This document shows positions 24,717 through 32,604 of a stretch of DNA of 35,209 nucleotides, one piece after another. The position numbers and the translations under genes were made by a program. Origin of the DNA: an uncultured Granulosicoccaceae bacterium (lineage in GTDB: Bacteria > Pseudomonadota > Gammaproteobacteria > CALCKW01); assembly GCA_937925815.1 (NCBI GenBank), contig CALAMQ010000173.1, positions 1-35,209 of the forward strand, read 5' to 3'. The notes under the pieces were generated by a model. It did not search any database and was not told the origin of the DNA. It was given only the letters and a program-made list of their open reading frames with translations. The stretch's first letter is position 1. Each line of letters begins with the position of its first letter.

Positions 24717-25382
24717 TCAGCGGGTGCCGTAGACCACCATGGTCTTGCCACGTGCGTGGATCATCTCTTGTTCTTCGAGATCTTTGAGCACGCGCCCAAC
24801 CATCTCACGCGAACAACCCACAATTCGCGCAATCTCTTGGCGCGTGATGCGAATCTGCATGCCGTCGGGGTGGGTGATGGCGTCGGGCTGTTTGGCGAGG
24901 TCGAGCAAGGTGGCGGCGACACGGCCGGTCACATCCAGAAACGCGAGGTCTTTGACCTTGCTCGATGTCTTGCGCAAGCGCGAGGCAATCTGGCGGGTCA
25001 ACGCGAACAGAATCTCAGGCTCCTGCTTTGAAAGGCGCTTGAATTGCTCGTAGTTGATCTCAGCGAACTCGCATTTTGAGCGCGCAACCACCCAGGCCGA
25101 GCGGTTAGCTGCGTCTTCAAACAGCCCCATCTCACCGAAGAAGTCACCCTTGTTCAGGTAGGCCAAGATGATTTCACGACCGTCGTCGTCTTCCACCAGC
25201 ACGCTGACGGAGCCCTCGACGATGTAATAGAGCGTCTCCGGTTGGTCACCGTGGTGAATGATCGTGGTTTTGTTCGCGTACTGTCGTCTGTGACTGTGGC
25301 GAAGGAATGTCTGCAACCAGGCTTCCGGTTGGACCATGTTTCGCGGCGGGATCATAATCCTTGGCGCTCCGTTCATTCCCAT
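24717..25382 (-). CDS. crp: cAMP receptor protein family regulator (Crp/Vfr)
   Basis: A 221-residue regulator very similar to E. coli CRP and Pseudomonas Vfr. The cyclic-nucleotide pocket is visible as [10 protein letters not shown] followed by NRSAWV, with Thr-Ser in the dimer helix (RKTSSKV). [11 protein letters not shown] leads to the helix-turn-helix [19 protein letters not shown], which carries the Arg, Glu and Arg that contact TGTGA in CRP. The end VVYGTR is also conserved. The start is uncertain: ATGs at 25382, 25376, 25355 and 25337 are in frame, and comparison with Vfr would allow the shorter forms. It is divergent from the OsmC-like gene, as crp and yhfA are in enterobacteria. A candidate target lies at 273-288. 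Confidence 0.9.
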   Translation of the reverse strand: MGMNGAPRIMIPPRNMVQPEAWLQTFLRHSHRRQYANKTTIIHHGDQPETLYYIVEGSVSVLVEDDDGREIILAYLNKGDFFGEMGLFEDAANRSAWVVARSKCEFAEINYEQFKRLSKQEPEILFALTRQIASRLRKTSSKVKDLAFLDVTGRVAATLLDLAKQPDAITHPDGMQIRITRQEIARIVGCSREMVGRVLKDLEEQEMIHARGKTMVVYGTR

Positions 25383-25397
25383 TAACTCTCTGTGGGG

Positions 25398-25465
25398 GGC
25401 CTGTAAAACACGTTCAGGCCAGTATCGTATTCGTCTACGCAGCAGGCCCCGTCGTGGTGCGACGG
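25398..25465. promoter_or_regulatory. Inverted repeats in the crp/osmC-like divergent promoter region
   Basis: Two inverted repeats lie between the divergent genes: GGCCTG (25398-25403) with CAGGCC (25415-25420), and CCGTCG (25449-25454) with CGACGG (25460-25465). Either could be an operator or a leader stem. No CRP-like site is evident here, so autoregulation is not supported. Confidence 0.3.
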
Positions 25466-25541
25466 AGGCAGCTATGCGAAGCTATCGGCCCGAGCGAGTA
25501 GAATTTGAATCTCATCTGGCAGTGTTTTAAGAGCAAATCCC

Positions 25542-25955
25542 ATGCAAACGCGCGTTAAGTGGTTAGAGCAGAAGACTTTCGTGGCCGAGACCGGCAGTGG
25601 CCACGTCGTGGCTATGGACGGTGCACCGGAGTCTGGCGGGCGAAATTTGGCCGCTCGCCCAATGGAAATGGTGCTTGTCGGGCTCGGCGGTTGTTCAGCC
25701 TACGATGTCGTGATGATGCTCGAGAAATCGCGCCAGTTGCCGGACACCTTTGAAGTGCGAATGGACGCCAGCCGGGTCGATGCGGTCCCCGCGGTGTTTG
25801 AAGCCATCGAACTGGTGTTCAGCTTTACCGGTGACGCACTCAATGAAAAGGCGATACAGCGCGCGGTGAGCTTGTCGATGGAGAAGTATTGCTCAGTGAC
25901 CAAGATGCTCGAACCGACAGTCAAGATCACTTGGGCAATTGAGATAAACCCTTAA
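25542..25955 (+). CDS. OsmC/Ohr family protein (YhfA-like)
   Basis: A 137-residue OsmC-fold protein. The family segment RPMEMVLVGLGGCSAYDVVMML (about residues 39-60) contains the first conserved cysteine, and SMEKYCSVTKML near residue 110 the second. The pair of cysteines is the peroxidase-type site of OsmC proteins. The position next to crp mirrors yhfA in enterobacteria, whose exact role is unknown. Thiol peroxide detoxification is possible but not shown. A stem at 25998-26018 ends the unit. Confidence 0.85.
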   Translation: MQTRVKWLEQKTFVAETGSGHVVAMDGAPESGGRNLAARPMEMVLVGLGGCSAYDVVMMLEKSRQLPDTFEVRMDASRVDAVPAVFEAIELVFSFTGDALNEKAIQRAVSLSMEKYCSVTKMLEPTVKITWAIEINP

Positions 25956-25997
25956 AATCAAAAAGATAGGGTAGGGCGCTGCGCTCCATAGAGCGTG

Positions 25998-26018
25998 GGG
26001 CAGTATCCGTAACTGCCC
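25998..26018 (+). terminator. Intrinsic-type terminator after the OsmC-like gene
   Basis: GGGCAGT (25998-26004) and ACTGCCC (26012-26018) form a perfect seven-base stem with a seven-base loop, followed by TCTT. A second small stem (CGCTC/GAGCG, 25982-25995) lies directly in front. The U tract is short. Confidence 0.5.
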
Positions 26019-26057
26019 TCTTCGCACCGGTATGTGCGCGATTGAGCGTTTTGGTGC

Positions 26058-26086
26058 TTGTGCCGAAGGGGCAGGTCCCCTACAAT
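26058..26086 (+). promoter_or_regulatory. Promoter of rplM-rpsI
   Basis: TTGTGC (26058-26063) and TACAAT (26081-26086) are separated by exactly 17 bases, a good sigma-70 match. The leader from there to the rplM ATG is about 65 bases and can fold into small stems (CCACA/TGTGG and GGTC/GACC), where L13 might act on its own mRNA. Confidence 0.6.
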
Positions 26087-26157
26087 TGACGGTTTCTCTG
26101 CGCCACAACCCTTTGAGTGTGGCTGCCATGGTCCTTGAGACCACCTTGGAGTACGCA

Positions 26158-26586
26158 ATGAAGACCTTCAGCGCCAAGCCGGCGGAAGTCAAACGTCAGT
26201 GGTTTGTGGTCGATGCCGACGGCAAGACCCTTGGTCGCTTGGCGAGTGAAATCGCCCGCCGCCTGCGTGGCAAGCACAAGCCCGAATACACCCCCCACGT
26301 GGACACCGGCGATTACATCGTCGTGATCAACGCGGAAAAGATCGCCGTGACAGGCAAGAAAGAGACTGACAAGCTCTATCACCACCACACGGGTTACATC
26401 GGTGGTCTCAAGACAGTCAATCTCGCCAAGCAGCGTGCTGAGCACCCTGAGCGTATCTTGCAGTCTGCTGTTAAAGGTATGCTGCCGAAGAACCCGCTCG
26501 GTCGCGCCATGTTCAAGAAGCTGCGCGTTTTCGCCGGCTCCAATCACTCGCACGTCGCGCAGCAGCCGACGCCGCTCGATATCTGA
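26158..26586 (+). CDS. rplM: Large ribosomal subunit protein uL13
   Basis: At 142 residues it is the same length as E. coli L13, and it starts [20 protein letters not shown] as in gamma- and betaproteobacteria. Typical blocks are [37 protein letters not shown] and [11 protein letters not shown]. The ATG at 26158 is taken because the family starts there; the open frame further upstream contains the promoter. It is co-transcribed with rpsI, 11 bases downstream. Confidence 0.98.
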   Translation: MKTFSAKPAEVKRQWFVVDADGKTLGRLASEIARRLRGKHKPEYTPHVDTGDYIVVINAEKIAVTGKKETDKLYHHHTGYIGGLKTVNLAKQRAEHPERILQSAVKGMLPKNPLGRAMFKKLRVFAGSNHSHVAQQPTPLDI

Positions 26587-26597
26587 GTTAAACACTT

Positions 26598-26987
26598 ATG
26601 GCTGATCAGTATTACGGCACTGGCCGACGCAAGACTTCCAGCGCACGCGTGTTCATGCGTGCCGGTGGCGGTTCCATCACCGTCAACAGCAAGCCGATCG
26701 AAGACTTCTTTGGTCGTGAGACCTCACGCATGATCGTGCGTCAACCGCTCGAGGCGCTGTCGGTATCGGATAAATTCGATTTCGCCATCACCGTCAACGG
26801 TGGCGGCAGCAGCGGCCAGGCCGGCGCTATCCGCCTCGGCATCGCCCGTGCACTGCTCTCCTACAACGAAGAGCTCCGCTCCGACCTGCGTCGCCACGGC
26901 TTCCTCACCCGTGATGCACGTAAAGTTGAGCGTAAGAAAGTCGGCTTGCGTAAAGCCCGTCGCGCGACGCAGTTCAGCAAGCGCTGA
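26598..26987 (+). CDS. rpsI: Small ribosomal subunit protein uS9
   Basis: A 129-residue protein starting [15 protein letters not shown] and ending in the conserved basic tail RRATQFSKR, which reaches the P-site tRNA in the ribosome. The middle block [19 protein letters not shown] is also typical. It is followed by a strong terminator at 27011-27037. The usual petABC (cytochrome bc1) genes found after rpsI in many gammaproteobacteria are absent here; serC follows instead. Confidence 0.98.
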   Translation: MADQYYGTGRRKTSSARVFMRAGGGSITVNSKPIEDFFGRETSRMIVRQPLEALSVSDKFDFAITVNGGGSSGQAGAIRLGIARALLSYNEELRSDLRRHGFLTRDARKVERKKVGLRKARRATQFSKR

Positions 26988-27010
26988 TCCGCAACCCGCC
27001 GCGACAGGAA

Positions 27011-27037
27011 AGCCCTGCCTTTGCAGGGCTTTTTTTT
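27011..27037 (+). terminator. Rho-independent terminator of rplM-rpsI
   Basis: AGCCCTGC (27011-27018) pairs with GCAGGGCT (27023-27030) across a CTTT loop and is followed by a run of eight T. This is a textbook intrinsic terminator. Confidence 0.92.
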
Positions 27038-27090
27038 GTCTGCTGTTTTTGCCTTGCTGTCGCAGTTGACGAAAAGCTTGTCGGTTTTCG

Positions 27091-27119
27091 TTGCATTGTG
27101 CAGCGCAATGCGTTTAAAT
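27091..27119 (+). promoter_or_regulatory. Candidate serC promoter with overlapping palindrome
   Basis: TTGCAT (27091-27096) and TTAAAT (27114-27119) are 17 bases apart and could be -35 and -10. The palindrome GCATTGTGC (27093-27101) / GCGCAATGC (27103-27111), imperfect at one pair, sits over the -35 and spacer, where a repressor would block transcription. The regulator is unknown. Confidence 0.4.
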
Positions 27120-27125
27120 CTCCGG

Positions 27126-27377
27126 CTTAGTCACTCCCGCACTGATCCCTTGTCCACAACCATGTTCGCTGTCCACTGCTCAAGCGCCCAGACCCGTCGG
27201 TTCCAATCGAACGGTGGCGTGTGCGCGGCTGTGACCTCGGGTTGTGGCGGCTCGGCGTCGTGCGCCCTGTCATCAGGTTCATCCTGATCTGAACTCCCCG
27301 ACCTGAAGCGTTTGCCAGATTCCGCACCTTCGGGAAGGCGGAACCTCTCTCATTCGTTTCAACCCGTCGAGGACCCC
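27126..27377 (+). other. Long serC leader with two hairpins
   Basis: If the promoter above is right, the serC mRNA has a leader of about 250 bases without a convincing gene. It contains a stem ATCAGG/CCTGAT (27272-27288) and a longer stem built from TTCCG-CA-CCTT and AAGG-CGGAA around a CGGG loop (27320-27343), about 35 bases before the start codon. A cis-regulatory RNA is possible; I do not recognise a known riboswitch. Confidence 0.35.
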
Positions 27378-28505
27378 ATGACTGCTGACAACACACCAAG
27401 CCACCGTCCCGCTAACCCGAACTTTTCCTCTGGCCCGTGCGCCAAGCGCCCCGGCTACCGCGTGGACACCTTGGATCTCTCGGCGCTGGGACGCTCACAC
27501 CGTGCCGCCCCCGGCAAAAGCCAGCTTGCAGACGTCTGCAGCCGCACAGCTGAATTGCTCGAGTTGCCTGAAGGCTACCGCGTTGGCGTCGTGCCCGGTT
27601 CGGATACCGGCGCCTTTGAGATGGCCATGTGGAGCCTGCTCGGCGCGCGCCCGGTTGAAATCCTCGCTTGGGAATCGTTTGGCAAAGGGTGGGTCACGGA
27701 TGCTGTCAAACAGCTCAAACTGCCGTCACTCAACGTGCACGAGGCAGATTACGGTGAATTGCCAAGCCTGGAGAATCTCGATCAGGATGCAGACATCGTC
27801 TTCACGTGGAACGGCACCACCTCCGGTGTGTGCGTGCCCAACGGCGACTGGATCCCAGAAGACCGCGCGGGCCTGACACTGTGCGACGCAACGTCTGCTG
27901 TGTTCGCCATGGACATTCCGTGGCACAAAATTGATGTCGCGACCTTCTCTTGGCAGAAGGCGCTCGGCGGCGAGGGCGGCCACGGCGTGATCGTGCTCAG
28001 CCCGCGCGCTGTAGAACGGCTTGAGTCTTACACACCAAGCTGGCCCATCCCGAAAATCTTTCGCCTGACCAAGGGCGGCAAGTTGATTGAGGGCATCTTC
28101 AGCGGCGCCACCATCAACACACCGTCCATGCTGTGCGTGGCGGATTGCCTCGACGCACTCGACTGGGTGGCGGAGGTTGGCGGCACGCGCGCAACCCAGG
28201 CGCGCACCAGTGAGAACGCCGCCGTGATTGAAGCGGCCGTGGCCGAGCGCGACTGGCTCAACTACCTCGCCAAAGACCCGGCAACCCGCTCGACCACCAG
28301 CGTGTGTTTGACCGTGGACGCAGACCCCGCTGCGGTCAAGCAGATGGTGTCGCTCTTGGCATCTGAAAAAGCCGCCTTTGATATCGGCGCCTACCGCGAC
28401 GCCCCGGCTGGGCTTCGCATCTGGTGTGGCCCGACGGTGGAATCCGACAACTTACGCGCCTTGGTGCCCTGGCTCGACTGGGCCTACCAACGCGCCACCC
28501 AATAA
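27378..28505 (+). CDS. serC: Phosphoserine aminotransferase (alphaproteobacterial/Methanosarcina type)
   Basis: A 375-residue PLP enzyme converting 3-phosphohydroxypyruvate and glutamate to phosphoserine, the second step of serine synthesis. The Schiff-base lysine is K194 in [11 protein letters not shown], with D170 in LCDATSA contacting the cofactor. The N-terminal [14 protein letters not shown] and the SHRAAPGK segment mark the variant SerC form known from Caulobacter, rhizobia and Methanosarcina rather than the E. coli form. The ATG at 27378 has GAGG six bases upstream; an in-frame ATG at 27312 lies inside the leader hairpin region. It is followed by serA after 21 bases. Confidence 0.92.
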   Translation: MTADNTPSHRPANPNFSSGPCAKRPGYRVDTLDLSALGRSHRAAPGKSQLADVCSRTAELLELPEGYRVGVVPGSDTGAFEMAMWSLLGARPVEILAWESFGKGWVTDAVKQLKLPSLNVHEADYGELPSLENLDQDADIVFTWNGTTSGVCVPNGDWIPEDRAGLTLCDATSAVFAMDIPWHKIDVATFSWQKALGGEGGHGVIVLSPRAVERLESYTPSWPIPKIFRLTKGGKLIEGIFSGATINTPSMLCVADCLDALDWVAEVGGTRATQARTSENAAVIEAAVAERDWLNYLAKDPATRSTTSVCLTVDADPAAVKQMVSLLASEKAAFDIGAYRDAPAGLRIWCGPTVESDNLRALVPWLDWAYQRATQ

Positions 28506-28526
28506 TCTCTCGACTCAGGAAATCCC

Positions 28527-29705
28527 ATGTTTAAGGTTAAGACCTACAACGCCATCTCAGAAGTTGGGTTGGCCCGTTTTAGTGCGGAAAAATACCGTGT
28601 CAGTGACGCCGAAGAGTCGCCTGATGCGTTGATGCTCCGAAGCCAGAAATTGCACGGCATGGACGTGCCGGAGTCTCTGTTGGCCGTGGCGCGCGCGGGC
28701 GCGGGTGTCAACAATATCCCGGTTGAGGACTACACCGCCAAAGGCGTGGTGGTGTTCAACACCCCGGGCGCCAATGCCAACTCGGTGAAAGAGCTGGTGC
28801 TCGCGGGCATGTTGCTCTCGTCCCGCGGCATAGTGCCTGGCTTGGCATACAGTCAGAGCCTGTCAGATATGGACGACGCCGCCGAAATGAACGTGCTGCT
28901 CGAGAAGCAGAAAAAACAATTCGCTGGCAGCGAGTTGCGCGGCAAGACGCTTGGCGTAATTGGCCTCGGTGCCATCGGGTCATTGGTTGCCGACACCGCG
29001 TTGTCGCTTGATATGGACGTTATCGGCTACGACCCTGCCATCTCGGTTGAAGCCGCATGGCGTTTGCAGAGCCGCGTGCAGCGTGCTGAGAACATCAACG
29101 CGCTGATCGCGCGCTCTGATTACATCACCTTGCACGTGCCCGCGATTGACGCCACCAAGCACATGATCAACAGCGACGCGCTCGCCAACGCAAAGGCCGG
29201 CGCGGTGCTGCTGAACTTTGCGCGCGGCGGTGTGGTGGATACCGAAGCCGTTGTTGCCGCTCTCGACGCTGGCAAGCTCGGGCGCTACGTCTGTGACTTC
29301 CCGGAGCCGCGTCTGCTCGGGCGCGATGACGTGCTGGCCATGCCGCACATCGGCGCCTCAACCCGTGAAGCGGAAGAGAACTGCGCGCGCATGGCAGCCG
29401 ATCAACTCATGGATTACCTTGAGAACGGCAACATCAAAAACAGCGTGAATTTCCCGGCCATCGCTATGCAGCGCGAGAGCTGCTGCCGCCTGACCTTCGC
29501 CAACCACAACGTCGCTGGCGTGTTGGGTGATGTGCTCTCGATCATCAAGCGCTATGACGTCAACGTCACCGACATGGTCAACAAGAGCCGCGGCGAGCTT
29601 GCGTACAACATCCTCGATATCGAATCCAATCCACCGGAAGCGATGATCGAAGAATTGCGCGGTTTGCAGCAGCTATTTGCGATGCGTGTGATCTGCGACT
29701 GCTAA
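28527..29705 (+). CDS. serA: D-3-phosphoglycerate dehydrogenase
   Basis: A 392-residue NAD-dependent 2-hydroxyacid dehydrogenase that oxidises 3-phosphoglycerate, the first step of serine synthesis. The nucleotide-binding motif GVIGLGAIG spans residues 143-151. The active-site Arg lies in LNFARGG, and the His in AMPHIGAST. The C-terminal 70 residues (from about 320) form an ACT-like domain, often used for serine feedback. It is shorter than the long mycobacterial type with an intervening domain. It is paired with serC, so both steps are co-expressed. Confidence 0.92.
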   Translation: MFKVKTYNAISEVGLARFSAEKYRVSDAEESPDALMLRSQKLHGMDVPESLLAVARAGAGVNNIPVEDYTAKGVVVFNTPGANANSVKELVLAGMLLSSRGIVPGLAYSQSLSDMDDAAEMNVLLEKQKKQFAGSELRGKTLGVIGLGAIGSLVADTALSLDMDVIGYDPAISVEAAWRLQSRVQRAENINALIARSDYITLHVPAIDATKHMINSDALANAKAGAVLLNFARGGVVDTEAVVAALDAGKLGRYVCDFPEPRLLGRDDVLAMPHIGASTREAEENCARMAADQLMDYLENGNIKNSVNFPAIAMQRESCCRLTFANHNVAGVLGDVLSIIKRYDVNVTDMVNKSRGELAYNILDIESNPPEAMIEELRGLQQLFAMRVICDC

Positions 29706-29726
29706 ATACGCAGAGCCGAACCACAA

Positions 29727-29755
29727 CCACCGTTGCCCTCATGTGGGCGCGGTGG
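29727..29755 (+). terminator. Possible terminator after serA
   Basis: CCACCG (29727-29732) pairs with CGGTGG (29750-29755), with an inner GCCC/GGGC stem. It is followed by CTGTGTTCTAATT, with no true U run, so termination is likely only partial. Confidence 0.4.
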
Positions 29756-29772
29756 CTGTGTTCTAATTCGGC

Positions 29773-30639
29773 ATGTCTGATCAATCGCGTGGACTCGCCT
29801 GGATAGCACTGGGCGGTGTGTTCTTTGTTGTCTTCATGGTCTTGGTGCGTCAGGTCAGCCTCTCGCTGCACCCGGTGCAGTCTGCGTTTGTGCGTTACGC
29901 GATGGGCCTGCTGTTGATCGCGCCGCTGTTGTGGCGTCAGGGGCCGGCGCTGTTCGCGCGTGGACACGTGCGCCAACACGCACTGCGTGGCGTGCTGCAC
30001 GGCATCGGTGTGTTGCTCTGGTTCTACGCCATTGCGCGTCTGCCGCTCGCGGACGTGACCGCGCTCGGTTTCACCGCGCCAGTCTATGTCTTGCTCGGCG
30101 CCTGGCTGTTTCTCGGTGAGTCACTGACCACCGTGCGCGTGGCGTCGGTGATGGTGGGGCTGTGTGGGGTGATGCTCATCCTGCGGCCGGGTTATTCACC
30201 GGTTGGGCTGGCCACGATTGCCATGTTGCTCGCAGCACCGCTCTTTGCCGCCTCGAAGTTGCTCACCAAATCATTAGTGCGGTACGACAGCAGCGAGACC
30301 GTGATTGCCTACCTCGCGGTCTTTTGCACGCTCACCATGCTGCCGTTTGCGGTGGCCGTCTGGCAACCGCCCGAAGACTGGCAGTTGGTGGTGCTCTTTG
30401 GCACGGCGGTGTTTGCCACCGCCAGCCACTGGTGCGTGGCCAAGGGGCTCTCGAGCGTTGCCGTCACCGCCGCGCAGCCCGTTGAATTTCTGCAATTAGT
30501 GTGGAGTGCGCTGATGGGTTATATCCTCTTTGCCGAGCAACCCAGCGTGTTGGTCGTCCTCGGTGCCTCGCTGGTGATCGCGAGTGCCACCTGGGTGGCG
30601 CACCACGAATCCCGAGCGCAAACGCAACCCAGCATATGA
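29773..30639 (+). CDS. EamA/DMT-superfamily membrane transporter
   Basis: A 288-residue inner-membrane protein with about ten hydrophobic helices in two repeated EamA halves (roughly residues 1-135 and 145-280). The repeats include YAIARLPLADVTALGFTAPV and GLSSVAVTAAQPVEFLQLVW. Members export small metabolites or amino acids, and the substrate cannot be read from the sequence. No clear ribosome-binding site precedes the ATG. The stop overlaps the start of the darP gene (ATGA), so the two are probably translated in tandem. Confidence 0.85.
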   Translation: MSDQSRGLAWIALGGVFFVVFMVLVRQVSLSLHPVQSAFVRYAMGLLLIAPLLWRQGPALFARGHVRQHALRGVLHGIGVLLWFYAIARLPLADVTALGFTAPVYVLLGAWLFLGESLTTVRVASVMVGLCGVMLILRPGYSPVGLATIAMLLAAPLFAASKLLTKSLVRYDSSETVIAYLAVFCTLTMLPFAVAVWQPPEDWQLVVLFGTAVFATASHWCVAKGLSSVAVTAAQPVEFLQLVWSALMGYILFAEQPSVLVVLGASLVIASATWVAHHESRAQTQPSI

Positions 30640-31202
30640 ATAACGATTACGAGCCCGACGATTTCGACGCGGAAGAAGACTTCGATGACGAAGACGAATT
30701 CCGCGGACCGAGCCGCTCCCAGCAAAAGCGCGATCACAAAGCGCTGCGCGACCTCGTGCGCGCGCTGGTGGCGCTCCCGCCCGCAACCCTCGCCACCTTG
30801 CCGATAGAGCCCGGATTGGCCGAGCAGCTGCACGCAGCCAAGCAATTGGTGCCCAAGGCGCTCAACCGTGAGATTCGCTACCTCACGCGGCAGTTGGTCG
30901 ACGCCGACCCCGAGGCGCTGCGCACCGTGATCGAGCGCCACCACGCGCCGCATAAAATGGAAATCAAAGCGCTGCACGCCGCCGAGCATTTGCGTGACAC
31001 GCTGATTGCGGGTGACGACGCGGCGCTCAGTCAGCTGTTTGACCGCCACCCGTCCGCAGACCGTCAGCAGCTGCGCCAACTGGTGCGTGCCGCGCGCAAA
31101 GAGCACGCGGCAGGCGCTGCACCCAAAGCCGCGCGCAAGTTGTTTAAAGCGCTGCACGCGCTAGAAAACGCTGCGAGCACGGGCGGGGATAGCGCGCTGT
31201 AA
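30636..31202 (+). CDS. darP: DarP/YjgA-type ribosome biogenesis factor (DUF615)
   Basis: A 188-residue protein, close to the 183 residues of E. coli YjgA/DarP. The N-terminus is very acidic (DDFDAEEDFDDEDEF), then SRSQQKRDHKALRDL leads into the helical DUF615 domain with QLVPKALNREIRYLTRQL. In E. coli the protein binds late 50S precursors. The start ATG at 30636 overlaps the preceding stop. The family is mostly confined to gamma- and betaproteobacteria, which helps place the organism. Confidence 0.9.
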   Translation: MNNDYEPDDFDAEEDFDDEDEFRGPSRSQQKRDHKALRDLVRALVALPPATLATLPIEPGLAEQLHAAKQLVPKALNREIRYLTRQLVDADPEALRTVIERHHAPHKMEIKALHAAEHLRDTLIAGDDAALSQLFDRHPSADRQQLRQLVRAARKEHAAGAAPKAARKLFKALHALENAASTGGDSAL

Positions 31203-31306
31203 CACAAGGCCGGCAACCAGCTCGCCACACCATGGAACTGCCCAGTTGGTACACTGTCCGATGGGCGTCCCCGTGCGCCACTCAATCAACAAACAGCCAG
31301 ATTGCC

Positions 31307-32344
31307 ATGAACAGCCCCTTGCACTTGCCAGACGCCCACCCACCCGTCGCCACGCCAAAAGTGGGCGTGTTGTTGGTCAACCTCGGCACCCCAGACGGCA
31401 CCGATTACTGGTCGATGCGGCGCTACCTCTCGGAGTTTTTGAGCGACACCCGCGTCATTGAAACCTCGAAGTGGATCTGGCAACCGATTCTGCAAGGCAT
31501 CATCCTGACGCTGCGCCCGAGCAAGAGCGGCGAGGCCTACAAATCCATCTGGATCGAAGAGACGGACGAATCGCCACTGCGCAAATTCACCCGCGACCAA
31601 TCCGCCGCGCTGGCCGAGCGCATTGGCTCTGATCACTTGGTGGTGGACTGGGCCATGCGCTACGGCAACCCCTCGATTGCCTCCAAGCTCGACGGGCTGC
31701 GCGAGCAGGGCTGCCAACGCATCTTGGTGATGGCGCTCTACCCGCAGTACAGCGCGACCACAATGGCCTCGGTCTACGACAAAACCTTCCTCGCGCTCAA
31801 GCACCTGCGCTGGCAGCCGGCCGTGCGCACCCTGCCGGCCTTCCACGATCACCCAACCTACATCGATAAACTGGCAACCAGTATCGAGAAAGGCGTGGCC
31901 GCTGCTGACTTTGACCCCGAGGTCGTGTTGCTGTCGTACCACGGCATCCCGAAAAAGTATTTCGACAAAGGCGACCCCTACCACTGCCACTGCCACAAAA
32001 CCACGCGCCTGGTGCGCGAGCGCCTGGGCTGGAGCGAAGAGAAGCTGCAAATGAGTTTTCAGTCGCGCTTTGGGCCGGCTGAGTGGTTGCAGCCCTACAC
32101 CGACAAAACCCTCGAGCGCCTCGCCGAAGAAGGCATCAAGCGCGTGATGGTGGCAGCGCCTGCGTTTATCTCAGATTGCGTTGAGACGCTCGAAGAGATC
32201 GCCCTCGAGGGCCGCGACACCTTCCTCGAAGCCGGCGGCGAACACTTCGACACCATCCCCTGCCTGAACGCGAGCGAAGAGTGCATCGACGTGCTCGAAA
32301 CCCTCGCCAAAAACGAACTGCTCGGCTGGCACAACCTCGACTGA
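31307..32344 (+). CDS. hemH: Ferrochelatase
   Basis: A 345-residue enzyme that inserts Fe(II) into protoporphyrin IX, the last step of haem synthesis. GVLLVNLGTPD opens the domain, the active-site His is H212 in SYHGIPKKYF, and the SFQSRFGPAEWLQPYTD segment and the C-terminal PAFISDCVETLEEI with its conserved Glu are typical. A PYHCHCHKT segment follows the active-site His. The start at 31307 gives the family's usual N-terminus; upstream residues look non-coding. No other haem gene is nearby. Confidence 0.95.
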   Translation: MNSPLHLPDAHPPVATPKVGVLLVNLGTPDGTDYWSMRRYLSEFLSDTRVIETSKWIWQPILQGIILTLRPSKSGEAYKSIWIEETDESPLRKFTRDQSAALAERIGSDHLVVDWAMRYGNPSIASKLDGLREQGCQRILVMALYPQYSATTMASVYDKTFLALKHLRWQPAVRTLPAFHDHPTYIDKLATSIEKGVAAADFDPEVVLLSYHGIPKKYFDKGDPYHCHCHKTTRLVRERLGWSEEKLQMSFQSRFGPAEWLQPYTDKTLERLAEEGIKRVMVAAPAFISDCVETLEEIALEGRDTFLEAGGEHFDTIPCLNASEECIDVLETLAKNELLGWHNLD

Positions 32345-32474
32345 TTCAAGCTGGGTCAGAGAGTGGTGGATCGTGGGGCAAAGCGGTGCCCACGGCTGAT
32401 ATCCGCCCAAAACGCGCGCGCAGCCGCTTGCAACCGCCGCCGAACGTGGCGGTGAGTGGGGGGCGAGGGCGGTA

Positions 32475-32522
32475 AAGTGGTATTCCCGGCTGTGGCGCCG
32501 GATTTCCGGCCTGATACCGCTT
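32475..32522 (+). other. Structured element upstream of ygiQ
   Basis: Between hemH and the radical SAM gene, AAGTGGTAT (32475-32483) can pair with ATACCGCTT (32514-32522) in nine pairs, one a G-U. The enclosed bases contain a further CCGGA/TCCGG stem. A small RNA, a leader structure or a terminator for hemH are all possible; I recognise no known family. Confidence 0.3.
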
Positions 32523-32604
32523 GGTGACACCGCGCACAGGTCCCGTGCGTCAATCAGTGAGACAATGTGCGGTTATCCGCATTCTGCCGTGGCCGGAGGT
32601 CACC

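Noticed and set aside
24519-25031. Plus-strand open frame overlapping the crp gene
   Set aside because: It is antisense to a clear Crp gene and has no recognisable domain.
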